A stretch of 64,000 bases of DNA from Absicoccus porci (GCF_003725415.1 NZ_RJQC01000001.1:155611-219610); one strand, 5' to 3'. Positions 8,510-18,217 are shown, numbered from the stretch's first letter. The notes: a model not told the origin generated them from the letters alone. Made by a program: numbers and translations.

Positions 8510-9493
8510 ATGACAAATTTTCAAGAAGATCTATTAACCTGGTATCAGAAAAATAAACGACCTTTATTATTTCGGCAAGATGCCAATGCATATAAGATAT
8601 GGATCAGTGAGATCATGGCCCAACAAACCCGGATCGAAGCGATGCTTCCGTATTTTGAACGATTCATTGAAAAAGTACCGGATATTCCAACCTTAGCTAC
8701 GATTGCGGATGAGCAGCTCAATAAACTCTGGCAAGGATTGGGCTATTATAGTCGGGCGCGGAATCTGAAAAAATGTGCCCAAGTATGTATGGAAAAATAC
8801 GATGGACAGTTACCGAAAACCAAAGCCGAATTGGAACAATTACCAGGCATTGGTCCATATACAGCTGGTGCCATTGCTTCGATTGCGTATCATGAACCGG
8901 TTAGTGCCATCGATGGAAATGTATTGCGAGTCTTTAGTCGTTTGTATGATATCCATGCCGACATCAAGAAAAGTGCCGGTAAGAAACAAGTCAGTGCCAA
9001 AGTTGATGAAAGTTTACCGGATGGACAACATATTTCCGATTATAATCAAGCTTTGATGGAATTGGGGGCTTTGGTTTGTATTCCGAAAAAACCTCGGTGT
9101 GAACAGTGTCCGATTCGTAGCTATTGTCAAACCGAGGATCCGAGTCAATTGCCGGTGATGTCCAAACCCAAACCAAGAAGAGTGGAGCATAAGCATCTCT
9201 ATATTTGGGTGTATCAAAATAAGCTTCGAATCGTGAAGCGAAAAGAAAAAGGGTTGTTGTATGGATTGTATGGATTTGATGAAGAAAAACCAGATCGATA
9301 TTATAAAGAAATTCCATTAAAACCATATACGCATATATTTAGTCATGTAGAATGGCATATGGAAGCCAGTCTGGTTTTTGTGGATAGGGAAGATGAAAAT
9401 TTTCATACATTGGCAGAAATTGATGCTATGTATGCGATTCCTAGTGCTTTTACACCATTTTTAAAGCAAGTTCAATCGGATTTCATGTTCTAA
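8510..9493 (+). CDS. mutY: A/G-specific adenine glycosylase MutY
   Basis: 327-residue base-excision repair enzyme removing adenine paired with 8-oxoguanine. Visible are the catalytic glutamate region (SEIMAQQT, about 33-40), helix-hairpin-helix LPGIGPYTAGAIASIAY near 109-125, the catalytic Asp in AIDGNVLRV, and the [4Fe-4S] cysteines in CIPKKPRCEQCPIRSYC. The C-terminal ~100 residues form the NUDIX-like 8-oxoG recognition domain. Length is slightly short but complete. It is divergent from the HAD operon and 62 bases upstream of secA; the ribosome site (TGGAAA) is weak. Confidence 0.93.
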   Translation: MTNFQEDLLTWYQKNKRPLLFRQDANAYKIWISEIMAQQTRIEAMLPYFERFIEKVPDIPTLATIADEQLNKLWQGLGYYSRARNLKKCAQVCMEKYDGQLPKTKAELEQLPGIGPYTAGAIASIAYHEPVSAIDGNVLRVFSRLYDIHADIKKSAGKKQVSAKVDESLPDGQHISDYNQALMELGALVCIPKKPRCEQCPIRSYCQTEDPSQLPVMSKPKPRRVEHKHLYIWVYQNKLRIVKRKEKGLLYGLYGFDEEKPDRYYKEIPLKPYTHIFSHVEWHMEASLVFVDREDENFHTLAEIDAMYAIPSAFTPFLKQVQSDFMF

Positions 9494-9555
9494 GCGTTTA
9501 AGTTGTGTTATATTATATAAGTCGGAATATACCTTTCGAATGGAGGGAAATAAAC

Positions 9556-11937
9556 ATGGGAATTTTTAATGTTTTTTCAGAAGAACAACGAGAAATTAGA
9601 TCATTAGCGAAAGAAGCAGAAAAAGTCATGGCTTTAGAGCCACAGATGCAAGCTTTAAGCGATGATCAATTGCGCGAAAAAACGAGTGAATATCGAAATC
9701 GACTACAGCATGGTGAAACTGTAGATGATATTTTATATGAAGCATTTGCGACGGCTCGAGAAGCTGCTTATCGTGTCATCAATGAAAAGCCATTTAAAGT
9801 ACAAATCATGGGTGCATTAGCCATGCATAAAGGCGATATTGCCGAGATGAAGACTGGTGAAGGTAAAACTTTGACCGCAACGATGACCGTTTATGCCAAT
9901 GCGTTAGCTGGACAAGGTGTCCATGTCATTACCGTCAATGAATATTTGGCTGGTCGTGATGCCGGATGGATGGGTGAGATTTATCGTTTCTTAGGTTTGA
10001 CTGTCGGTGTCAATAAACGCGAATTAAGTCCGAAACAAAAACGAGAAGCCTATGCGTGTGATATTACCTATACGACCAACTCGGAATTGGGATTTGATTA
10101 CTTACGTGACAATATGGTCACCAGTGTAGATGAGTGCGTCATGCGTGGTTTACATATGGCCATTGTCGATGAAGTCGATTCGGTCTTGATCGATGAATCC
10201 CGTACGCCATTGATCATTTCGGGTGGTAAGAAAAATACCGCGAATCTATATATTCAAGCCGATAAGTTTGTGAAGACACTAACCGCTCCTGAATATGAAA
10301 CGGATAGTTTTACCCATGAAAAGAAATTGATCAGTGGAGATTATGATATTGATGAAAAAACGCGTCAGATCATGTTGAGTGAAGAAGGTGTAACCAAGGC
10401 GGAGAAGTATTTTAAGATTGCGAATCTATATGATACGGATCATACCCAATTGGTGCATCATATCAATCAAGCCTTGCGTGCCAACTATATTATGACTAAA
10501 GAAGTGGAATATGTAGTCACGGATGATAAAGAAATTGTGATTGTCGATCAGTTTACCGGTCGTTTGATGCCTGGTCGTGCTTATTCGGATGGTTTGCATC
10601 AAGCCATTGAAGCCAAAGAGGGCGTTCCAATCAAAGAAGAAACGTCTACATTGGCAACGATCACCTATCAGAACTTCTTCCGTTTGTATGAAAAATTAGC
10701 AGGTATGACTGGTACAGCCAAAACCGAAGAGGAAGAATTCTTGTCTACATATAATATGCGTGTTGTTTGTATTCCAACCAATCGTCCGATTCAACGTAAA
10801 GATTTACCCGATGAAATCTATGCACATAAAAAAGATAAATATGAAGCATTGGTTCGTGAAGTCAAGGCTTTATATCACAAAGGACAGCCGGTATTGGTAG
10901 GTACCATTGCGGTCGAAACGTCCGAATTGATCAGTGGCATGTTGAAACAAGAAGGTATTCCACATAATTTGTTGAATGCAAAAAACCATGCCAAAGAAGC
11001 CGAAATCATTGCGTTGGCTGGTCGTCCAAAGAGCGTAACCATTGCCACCAACATGGCTGGTCGTGGTACCGACATCAAGTTGACACCAGAAAGTCGTGAA
11101 TTGGGTGGATTGGCTGTCTTAGGTTCCGAACGTCATGAATCCCGTCGTATCGATAATCAGTTGCGTGGTCGTTCCGGACGTCAAGGAGATCCTGGTTTCT
11201 CGCGTTTCTATGTATCATTGGAAGATGATTTGATGATTCGTTTTGGTGGTAATAAGCTACAAAAATTGTTTGAGCGTGTGGGCGATGAAAAGATTGAGTC
11301 CAAAGCGGTTACGCGTTCGATCACCCAAGCCCAAAAGCGTGTAGAAGGCTATAACTTTGATATGCGTAAACAATTGTTGGATTATGATGATGTATTGCGT
11401 CGTCAACGTGAAATTATTTATGCAGAGCGTAATAAGATCTTGGAAAGCAGCGAAGTGCACGAAATGGTGCATGATATTTTTGAAAACGCCTTGGATCAAA
11501 CGATTGAGGCCAATTTAACCGAAAACAAGAAAAATGTGGATGCGACTAACTTAGTGAAGTCATTGGAAATGATGGGTCTACAAGATGAGAAGGCCATCCA
11601 TGTATCCGAAATCGAAGGAAAGAGCATCCAGGAAACCAAAGAATATTGTTTGAATAAGATGTGGAATGGTTATGAAGATGAAATTAAGTTGGTCAAAGAT
11701 CAATTTATGCCATTTGAAAAGACCGTGGTATTGCGTAATATCGATCGAAACTGGATTCAACATATTGACCAAATGGATAAGTTGCGTGGTGGTATTTATT
11801 TGCGTAGTTATGCGCAGAATAACCCACTCCAACAATATGTTGAGGAAGGATTTGCGATGTTTGATGAGATGAACCATCGCATCAATCGCGAAATTGCTTT
11901 CTTCTTATTGAAAGTACGTGTACAGGAGAATGCCTAA
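9556..11937 (+). CDS. secA: Preprotein translocase ATPase SecA
   Basis: Motor of Sec-dependent secretion. I start it at the ATG at 9556 with GGAGGG at 9542-9547; an in-frame TTG at 9505 lacks this support. The protein is about 793 residues. Walker A is MKTGEGKTLTA near 100, DEVDSVLIDE is Walker B, and GRSGRQGDPG near 540 is a conserved helicase motif. The protein ends at KVRVQENA: the C-terminal cysteine-rich zinc/SecB-binding tail found in many SecA proteins is missing. The stop codon TAA shares one base with the prfB ATG (TAATG). Confidence 0.95.
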   Translation: MGIFNVFSEEQREIRSLAKEAEKVMALEPQMQALSDDQLREKTSEYRNRLQHGETVDDILYEAFATAREAAYRVINEKPFKVQIMGALAMHKGDIAEMKTGEGKTLTATMTVYANALAGQGVHVITVNEYLAGRDAGWMGEIYRFLGLTVGVNKRELSPKQKREAYACDITYTTNSELGFDYLRDNMVTSVDECVMRGLHMAIVDEVDSVLIDESRTPLIISGGKKNTANLYIQADKFVKTLTAPEYETDSFTHEKKLISGDYDIDEKTRQIMLSEEGVTKAEKYFKIANLYDTDHTQLVHHINQALRANYIMTKEVEYVVTDDKEIVIVDQFTGRLMPGRAYSDGLHQAIEAKEGVPIKEETSTLATITYQNFFRLYEKLAGMTGTAKTEEEEFLSTYNMRVVCIPTNRPIQRKDLPDEIYAHKKDKYEALVREVKALYHKGQPVLVGTIAVETSELISGMLKQEGIPHNLLNAKNHAKEAEIIALAGRPKSVTIATNMAGRGTDIKLTPESRELGGLAVLGSERHESRRIDNQLRGRSGRQGDPGFSRFYVSLEDDLMIRFGGNKLQKLFERVGDEKIESKAVTRSITQAQKRVEGYNFDMRKQLLDYDDVLRRQREIIYAERNKILESSEVHEMVHDIFENALDQTIEANLTENKKNVDATNLVKSLEMMGLQDEKAIHVSEIEGKSIQETKEYCLNKMWNGYEDEIKLVKDQFMPFEKTVVLRNIDRNWIQHIDQMDKLRGGIYLRSYAQNNPLQQYVEEGFAMFDEMNHRINREIAFFLLKVRVQENA

Positions 11938-13038
11938 TGGAAGTGTATGAATTAAAACAAGGATTAACTACTCACCTAGAGAAGTTGGAGTCTCTAGGTG
12001 AGTCTCTTTGACTTAGATACGAAAAAAAAGACCATTAAAGAATTGGATGATCAAACCATGGATCCCAATTTCTGGAGTGATCAGAAAAAAGCCCAGAAAG
12101 TCATTCGGCAAAAGAATAGTTTGAGCCATATTGTCGAAACGTATGTGTCTTTGTTGGAAGAATTTCAATCATTGGATGAAACGGCGGATGCTTTGAAACA
12201 AGATTTTGACGCGGAATTGATGGAAATGGCCGAAGAAGAATATCAAGAGGCCAGCCATACATTTGAAGACTTTGAAATTGAAGTGTTGTTGTCGCATGAA
12301 TACGACCAAAACAATGCAATCTTGGAAATTCATCCAGGTGCTGGTGGTACAGAATCGTGTGATTGGGCCAGCATGTTGTATCGGATGTATACGCGATATG
12401 CTGAAAAACATGGTTTCAAAGTGAAAGTGTTGGATTATCTGCCTGGTGAAGAAGCCGGTATCAAAAGTGTCACCTTCTTAGTTGAAGGGGATAAGGCCTA
12501 TGGCTATCTCAAATCGGAAAAGGGTGTACATCGTTTGGTGCGTATCAGCCCGTTTGATGCGGGTGCACGAAGACATACTTCGTTTGCATCGTTAGATGTC
12601 ATGCCACAGTTTAATGATGAGATTGAAATTGATATCAAACCAGAAGATATTGAATTTGAAACGAAGCGAGCTTCCGGTGCTGGGGGTCAGCACATCAATA
12701 AAACCGATTCGGCGGTTCGTTTGGTGCATAAGCCAACCGGTATTGTCGCAACGTGTCAGAATGGTCGTTCCCAACATGAAAATCGAGAAGAGGCCATGCG
12801 GGTCTTGAAGTCGCGTTTGTATCAGTTGGAAATTGAAAAACAAGAAAAGAAATTGGCGCAGATCAAGGGTGAACAAGCAGCGAATGAATGGGGTTCCCAG
12901 ATTCGTAACTATGTGTTGCATCCTTACAATTTGGTCAAAGATGTGCGTACGGGATATGAAACCAGTCAAGTCCAAGATGTTTTGGATGGCGATTTGGATG
13001 GATTTATCTTTGCGTATTTAAAATCAAAGGTGCAGTGA
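11937..13038 (+). CDS. prfB: Peptide chain release factor 2, +1 programmed frameshift
   Basis: RF2, which terminates translation at UGA and UAA. The short zero-frame reading starts at ATG 11937 and gives 24 codons ending CTT followed by TGA at 12009-12011. Sliding +1 on CTTTGAC continues at GAC 12010 in the long frame to 13038, giving about 366 residues. The internal ribosome-like AGGTGA at about 11996-12001 lies just upstream of the shift site, as in other prfB genes. Specificity loop SPF (RISPFDAG) and catalytic GGQ ([11 protein letters not shown]) are present. It is co-transcribed with secA and ends at an intrinsic terminator. Confidence 0.95.
11996..12012 (+). promoter_or_regulatory. prfB: prfB autoregulatory frameshift signal
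   Basis: AGGTGA pairs with the 3' end of 16S rRNA and lies a few bases before CTT TGA C. When RF2 is scarce the ribosome pauses on TGA and slips +1 to GAC, making full-length RF2; when RF2 is abundant it terminates. This is an established feature of prfB in most bacteria. Confidence 0.93.
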
Positions 13039-13056
13039 TTGCTGCACCTTTATTTT
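13029..13056 (+). terminator. Intrinsic terminator after prfB
   Basis: GGTGCAG and CTGCACC form a perfect stem around a short loop, followed by TTTATTTTA. It overlaps the final prfB codons and the 3' end of the convergent DUF308 gene. Confidence 0.75.
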
Positions 13057-13634
13057 ATGTCTTTGAATTGGCCATCAACGATGTTGTTTTCTTTATCGTA
13101 TTCTTTGGACAGTTTATGAATACGATGTTGAGAAACAAATACGCTGCAGGCTTGAATGATCAATAGGATACCACCAACTTTTAATACGGTAGAGACGGTA
13201 TCGATGGGATTGACAATCAGGATACCACCAATGATCGCAATCAAGATGGAATAAATTAAAGAAATCAACCAATTGGTATAACCAAGATCTTTTTGAACCA
13301 GACTGGTTTGAATATGAACAATACCATTGAATAAGATTACGATTCCAATCAAGATGGAACTCATACCAATCACAAAGCCAGGATTGCGAGCCATGACAAG
13401 TCCAATCAATAGGAAAGGAATCGCAATCAATAAGGGGCCGCTGGATAGGCTGTCTCTGCGAACAAAATAGATATAGAAATTATAGATTGCATACACAAAG
13501 AAGATCCATCCCAAGACTTGAATGATGGTACCCAATGCTTTGACGTCGAAGACCAAAAGAATGATACCTAAAATGGCATATAATATGGCACTAACTATGA
13601 TTTCTCGTTGACATTTTTGTAAAAAATTTCTCAT
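13050..13634 (-). CDS. DUF308/HdeD-family membrane protein
   Basis: About 194 residues, nearly all hydrophobic, with six predicted membrane helices arranged as three similar pairs, the pattern of the DUF308/HdeD family (function unclear; E. coli HdeD is linked to acid tolerance). I start at 13634 (MRNFLQKCQREI) because AAGGAAGG sits about 10 bases upstream; the frame is open 9 codons more. A TATAAT hexamer lies close upstream at about 13664-13669 on this strand, so it has its own promoter. The C-terminal ~25 residues are charged and probably cytoplasmic. Confidence 0.75.
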   Translation of the reverse strand: MRNFLQKCQREIIVSAILYAILGIILLVFDVKALGTIIQVLGWIFFVYAIYNFYIYFVRRDSLSSGPLLIAIPFLLIGLVMARNPGFVIGMSSILIGIVILFNGIVHIQTSLVQKDLGYTNWLISLIYSILIAIIGGILIVNPIDTVSTVLKVGGILLIIQACSVFVSQHRIHKLSKEYDKENNIVDGQFKDIK

Positions 13635-13736
13635 AAAACTTACGCCTTCCTTTTCTCTCATTATACCCTAGGTGTACCATTTGCGCATTCTTTTTATGAT
13701 GAGTATACTAAAGATAACCGATGTGGAGGTATGAAT

Positions 13737-14279
13737 ATGAGAGTCGTTGTGTTGATCGATGATGGATATGAAGAATTGGAAACCATGGGTCCCATCGCTT
13801 TATTAAGACGAGGCGGTGTCGATGTGGATATCGTTCGTTTAGAAAAAGAAGATGTGACAGGACGTTTTGGCGTACAATATACGCCAACTATTCCTTATGA
13901 AGACTATGATTTTGAAAAGGCGGATTGTTTAGTGATACCAGGTGGTCCGCAACATAAGGTCATGCGCAAAGATGAACGCGTATTGAAATTGTTGCATGAA
14001 TTTGCAAAAGATAAGATGATTGGTGCCATTTGTGCTGCACCGACGATTCTTGGACAAGAAGGTCTATTAAAGGGAAAGAATTATACTTGTTTTGAATCGT
14101 TGAATGGTGATTTTGGTGGTCACTTTCATCGTCAATATGTTGTCCGTGATGGTAATTTGATCACGGCTTGTTCAGCAGCTGCGAGTGTTGAATTTGGTTT
14201 TGCACTTTTGGAGGCTTTGACCGGTAAGACCCATGCCGATCAAGTAAAGGAGTCTGTTTATTATGGGTTCGATCACTAA
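13737..14279 (+). CDS. DJ-1/PfpI family protein
   Basis: 180 residues starting MRVVVLIDDGYEELE, with Glu15 and the nucleophile Cys99 in GAICAAPTILG, the pair that defines DJ-1-type members (glyoxalase/deglycase-like or redox-sensing cysteine). GGAGGT at 13725-13730 fits the ATG at 13737 better than the ATG at 13731, which directly abuts it. It is followed, with a 17-base overlap, by a glutamate-cysteine ligase gene, so it is probably part of a thiol or carbonyl-stress operon. The biochemical activity is not certain in this family. Confidence 0.85.
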   Translation: MRVVVLIDDGYEELETMGPIALLRRGGVDVDIVRLEKEDVTGRFGVQYTPTIPYEDYDFEKADCLVIPGGPQHKVMRKDERVLKLLHEFAKDKMIGAICAAPTILGQEGLLKGKNYTCFESLNGDFGGHFHRQYVVRDGNLITACSAAASVEFGFALLEALTGKTHADQVKESVYYGFDH

Positions 14280-15447
14280 CTATATTCGTTCTGGCGAAAA
14301 ACATCGTCAGACCCATTATGTGGGTATGGAAATTGAGCATTTTATTCTTCATAAAGATACGGGTTTGCCCATGCCATATGCAGATATTGAACGTTTGTTT
14401 GATCAAATTGAATCAAACTATCCGCAAAAGACGTATGAAAAAGGCCATATCGTGGCCTTAGGCAATGAAGAGATGTTGATTACGTTGGAACCAGGTTGTC
14501 AATTGGAATTTTCTTTCCGTTATACGGATCATATTGAAGAGATTGAAAAGATGTATCAAAAGGCGATGCGACCCATTCAATCCTTTGTGGAGTCCAATCA
14601 GTATTCAATCGTTTATAGTGGCGGAATTCCAAGTGTACCAGTAGATGCGTATGATCGAATTGATAAAGATCGTTATCAATATATGGAAGCGTATTTTGCC
14701 CATTCAGGTACGCGTGGTAAAGAAATGATGAAGGGTACGGCTTCGATTCATGCTTCCATTGATTTTGCGGATGAGGCAGATTTTATCCAAAAATATCGGA
14801 TGGCCAATATCTTGCATCCACTCTTTGCACTGATTTGTTTCAATACACCGAAGTATGCAGGAAAACCAAATACTGATATCTTATTACGGGATTCGATTTG
14901 GCAACATACCGATCCACAACGATGTCATATCATTGATGATCTTTTTGCACCGACTTTTGGTTATGAAAGTTACGAACGCTATGTATTAGATAATCCATTG
15001 ATTCTCATGCATGAAAAAGATCAATTCATTCCAACAGGAGAACAAACGTGTCGAGAAGTGGCAGAAACGTATGGTTTTGGAAAACCAGAAATTGAACATT
15101 ATTTATCAATGGTTTTTCCGGATATTCGTTTAAAGAAATGTATCGAAATTCGTTCGGCGGATAGTATGCCATTACCGCAATTATTGGCGTATGCCTCTTT
15201 TATCAAGGGATTATTCTACGATGAAAAGATCATCCATACAGTGAATGAATGGACGCATTCGATCGATGCGATCCAAGTAGCCAAACAATCGATTCAAAAG
15301 GATGGATGGCAGGCCCAAGTCTATGGTCACAATGTTCAGTCATTGGTTGAGGAATTGATGGCTGCTTCAAAATCGAATTTATCAATCAAAGAACAAGGAT
15401 ATTTGAAAGCCTTGGGGAGTCAAAATGGCAATCGACCAACAGTATAA
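14263..15447 (+). CDS. gshA: Glutamate-cysteine ligase, GCS2-type
   Basis: 394 residues. The N-terminal VGMEIEHFIL (ATP/metal-binding glutamates) and the later IEIRSADSMPLPQLLAYASF are typical of the GCS2/plant-like glutamate-cysteine ligase family, which joins glutamate and cysteine by a gamma-peptide bond using ATP. It overlaps the DJ-1 gene by 17 bases and the next gene by 23 bases, so three proteins are made in a coupled manner. Relatives can use other amines instead of cysteine; the thiol assignment is supported but not proved by the partner ligase. Confidence 0.8.
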   Translation: MGSITNYIRSGEKHRQTHYVGMEIEHFILHKDTGLPMPYADIERLFDQIESNYPQKTYEKGHIVALGNEEMLITLEPGCQLEFSFRYTDHIEEIEKMYQKAMRPIQSFVESNQYSIVYSGGIPSVPVDAYDRIDKDRYQYMEAYFAHSGTRGKEMMKGTASIHASIDFADEADFIQKYRMANILHPLFALICFNTPKYAGKPNTDILLRDSIWQHTDPQRCHIIDDLFAPTFGYESYERYVLDNPLILMHEKDQFIPTGEQTCREVAETYGFGKPEIEHYLSMVFPDIRLKKCIEIRSADSMPLPQLLAYASFIKGLFYDEKIIHTVNEWTHSIDAIQVAKQSIQKDGWQAQVYGHNVQSLVEELMAASKSNLSIKEQGYLKALGSQNGNRPTV

Positions 15448-16720
15448 AGAATATATCGAGAAGCACTTTTTAGAAAGTAAGAAAAGTGCTTTTCAAATTG
15501 AAAATGCGATTTTGGAAAGCGAGCTAAATGCGGGTGGACAAAACTATACGCATACACTCCACATTCCTAAAATATTCACTCAAGAAGATAAACAACGATT
15601 TCAGGATATTGTCGATAGGACCTATCGAATATTTGAAAAAGTAATTCAAGCATATAAAAAGGATGAAAAGATTCGATCGTTATTTCCATTTTCGAAACAA
15701 TTGGAAAATTTTATTTTGTTGCCCAATCGATACGATGTCAGTATACCGATCTGTCGGATCGATATTTTTTATGATGAGAAGACCAAAGATTTTCGTTTTT
15801 GCGAATTTAATACCGATGGGACCTCGGCAATGCATGAAAATGCCAAATTAGCAGCATTATTATCATTGAACAATGTGTATCAACAAGATTCTCATACGTA
15901 TGAACAAATGGAATTGGAAGATCATTGGGTGGATGCTTTTTTATCGTTGGCCGATGAAAATGTACCCGATCATCCGATGGTAGCTATCGTGGATTTTCTA
16001 GAAAATGCGTATTTAAATGAGCTCTATGTCTTTCAACAAATCTTTAAACGGCATGGTTGTCAATGTGAAGTGCTGGATATTCGTGATTTGGCTTTTGATG
16101 GCAAACATTTGCGGTCCATCTATACGAATCGAAAAATTGATATGGTGTATCGTCGTGCTGTTACAAGTGATATTGCTGATCGTTGTGCAGGCCTTGATTT
16201 TTTAGAAGCTGTTAAACAGCAAGCAATCACTTTGATTGGTGGTTTTCAAACACAGATCATTCATAATAAACAAATCAATCAAGTGTTGCGTCATCCATGG
16301 ATGCAAGCGTATTTGACCGATGAAGAAAATGCATTTATGGATGCACATTTACCGAAGACCTATGATCTCAATCAGAAATTGCCCATTGATATCCAGAATA
16401 AGGATCAATGGATCATTAAGCCCAAAGATTCCTATGGTGCCCAAGGAGTATGGGCAGGTGTGGATTTGAGTCAAGCACAATGGCTAGAACAAGTGCAACG
16501 TTGTATGAACCGGAATTATTTGGTGCAAGAATATATTCAACCCTATCGGAGTCCAAATATTGATTTGGTTAGGGATGATGTATTTAAATCCTTTACCAAT
16601 ATGACAGGTCTTTATGTATACAATGGCCAGTTTGCGGGCGTGTATTCGCGTTGTAGCGATGGTGGTGTGATTTCTACGCAATATAACGAGCGGTCGATAC
16701 CTACTTTATTTGTGTTATAA
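15425..16720 (+). CDS. Glutathionylspermidine-synthase-like ATP-grasp ligase
   Basis: 431 residues related to the C-terminal amide-synthetase domain of glutathionylspermidine synthase. Visible are FRFCEFNTDGTSAMHEN near 125-140 (Mg-ATP/substrate loop, cf. the E-x-N-x-D motif), HNKQINQVLR near 280, WIIKPKDSYGAQGVWAG near 330 (phosphate-binding loop), and YLVQEYIQPYRSP near 363. There is no amidase domain. Its gene overlaps gshA by 23 bases, which suggests it uses gamma-glutamylcysteine and adds a second amine or amino acid, taking the place of GshB. The exact product is unknown. Confidence 0.75.
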   Translation: MAIDQQYKEYIEKHFLESKKSAFQIENAILESELNAGGQNYTHTLHIPKIFTQEDKQRFQDIVDRTYRIFEKVIQAYKKDEKIRSLFPFSKQLENFILLPNRYDVSIPICRIDIFYDEKTKDFRFCEFNTDGTSAMHENAKLAALLSLNNVYQQDSHTYEQMELEDHWVDAFLSLADENVPDHPMVAIVDFLENAYLNELYVFQQIFKRHGCQCEVLDIRDLAFDGKHLRSIYTNRKIDMVYRRAVTSDIADRCAGLDFLEAVKQQAITLIGGFQTQIIHNKQINQVLRHPWMQAYLTDEENAFMDAHLPKTYDLNQKLPIDIQNKDQWIIKPKDSYGAQGVWAGVDLSQAQWLEQVQRCMNRNYLVQEYIQPYRSPNIDLVRDDVFKSFTNMTGLYVYNGQFAGVYSRCSDGGVISTQYNERSIPTLFVL

Positions 16721-16744
16721 TAGGTAAGAAAAGGGGAATTTGGA

Positions 16745-17476
16745 ATGGGAAAACGAGTACGAATTTGGATCATGCGTATCATTGCGATTTTGATCGTTGC
16801 GTTCATGGTTGTTGAATTGGGTGCCAATATCTTTACAAGCAATACGTCTTCAAAAAGTGATAAGACGGAAGAAAAAACGACAACGAAAAAATCAAAATAT
16901 TCGTATGTGAATGAAACTTCGGTCTTTCATTTAGATGGAATCAATCAGGATGTTTTATTGCCAAAAGGCATGACGGTCCAATCAAAAAATGAAGATCAAA
17001 ATACGCATGCGATCACATATAATTTTGGTGGTGTAAAATATGATGGCTTTTCCGCAAGCATTATAATCACAACCAAAGAAAGTAGTAAGAATGGTACATT
17101 TGCGGATGGTGAATTGGTTTCTATGGATACATTGGCTAATGGTTTAAAAGACAATGGGGAATATTCCAATTGGAATTATTTGACTTTCCGCGGTGACACC
17201 AATAATTATCTGGAAGAAGTGCAAACGATTCATCAAGAAAAGGATGCGACAGCGAAATATGAAATTGACTACAACATCTATGATGTAGATGGAAAGAATT
17301 ACTATATGATTTCTTTGTTCCTGGTTACACCAGAGAATCCTGATAAAACGGATCTTTTACATTTGGATCGCATGGGACAGGAAATGATGGATAAGATGTC
17401 ATATATGAAAAAAGATATCTATATGGAATATGCGTTACCTGAAGATAAAGCGGATGAATTCAATCATCTAAAGTAA
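16745..17476 (+). CDS. Membrane-anchored protein of unknown function
   Basis: 243 residues: a basic N-terminus and one transmembrane helix (about 8-29), a Ser/Thr/Lys-rich linker (about 30-55), then an extracellular beta-rich domain of about 190 residues without cysteines. No catalytic motif is recognised; it resembles many small anchored proteins of Firmicutes. A TATAAT hexamer at about 16716-16721 overlaps the stop of the upstream ligase gene, so it may have its own promoter, with an AAAAGGGG ribosome site. It is the last host gene before the mobile region. Confidence 0.65.
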   Translation: MGKRVRIWIMRIIAILIVAFMVVELGANIFTSNTSSKSDKTEEKTTTKKSKYSYVNETSVFHLDGINQDVLLPKGMTVQSKNEDQNTHAITYNFGGVKYDGFSASIIITTKESSKNGTFADGELVSMDTLANGLKDNGEYSNWNYLTFRGDTNNYLEEVQTIHQEKDATAKYEIDYNIYDVDGKNYYMISLFLVTPENPDKTDLLHLDRMGQEMMDKMSYMKKDIYMEYALPEDKADEFNHLK

Positions 17477-17658
17477 AACGAACTGAGTGATATGACCCCT
17501 GTCAAGTAGACAGTGGAAATATCCAAAATAACTACCAAGCAGGGTCAATTGGAGAGTGTAATCTAAACTGTGTAAGTTAGTTAGATGCGTACGGCTAACT
17601 AATGAACACAGTTTTTATTATGCCTATCTCATGATATGGTTGAAGGAGAAAAAGGAAA
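17477..17658. repeat. IS terminal sequences upstream of the IS256-type gene
   Basis: From about 17490 a stretch reading TGACCCCTGTCAAGTAGACA resembles the end of an IS3-type element and may be a remnant. At 17565-17614 AAACTGTGT and ACACAGTTT, with inner TTAGTTAG and CTAACTAA, form a long hairpin, typical of the left end of an IS256-family element. These labels come from sequence style only. Confidence 0.4.
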
Positions 17659-18108
17659 ATGAATGAAATGAGTAAAATTAAAAGAAATCCCGCCGCTGTC
17701 AAGATTGCCAATGAAATCCTTAAAGAATATGACTGTGATTCATTAGCCGATATGCAGGATGCTCTCAAAGAAATCTTTGGTCCATTGTTTGAAGGCATGC
17801 TTCAGGGGGAAATGGACAATCATCTTGGTTATAAATCCAATTCAAAAGAGCCAAAATCTACAAAGAACAGAAGAAATGGTTCCAATCCCAAAACTTTAAA
17901 AACCACAATGGGAGAAGTAGAAATCAATGCGCCAAGAGACAGGAATGGATCCTTCGAACCAGTCATTGTTCCCAAACGATCAAAGGATGTTTCCGATATC
18001 GAAGGAAAGGTATTATCCATGTATGCACGTGGAATGTCACAACGGGATATCTCATCAACGATCGAGGATATTTATGGTTTTAAAGTATCCCATGATATGA
18101 TTGTATAT
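17659..18108 (+). pseudogene. IS256-family transposase, 3' truncated
   Basis: About 150 codons of a mutator-type (IS256) transposase remain, out of the usual ~390-400. The N-terminal part is clear: KEIFGPLFEGMLQGEMDNHLGY, NRRNGSNPKTLKTTMGEVEI and then RDRNGSFEPVIVPK, followed by VLSMYARGMSQRDISSTIED. The reading breaks at about 18108, where IS21-type terminal sequence begins; the remaining frame codes a meaningless tail to 18243. The DDE catalytic core is lost, so no active enzyme is possible. The missing 3' part is not found on the far side of the IS21 element, so DNA was deleted. Confidence 0.85.
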
Positions 18109-18217
18109 TGTAATTTAAAACTGATCAATTTTTGGACAAATCGCAATTCAAAATTGACCAGTTTTTTTATTATGCTTCTTTATGGTTTTTATAATCAAAA
18201 GGAGGCAAAAAAAGGAG

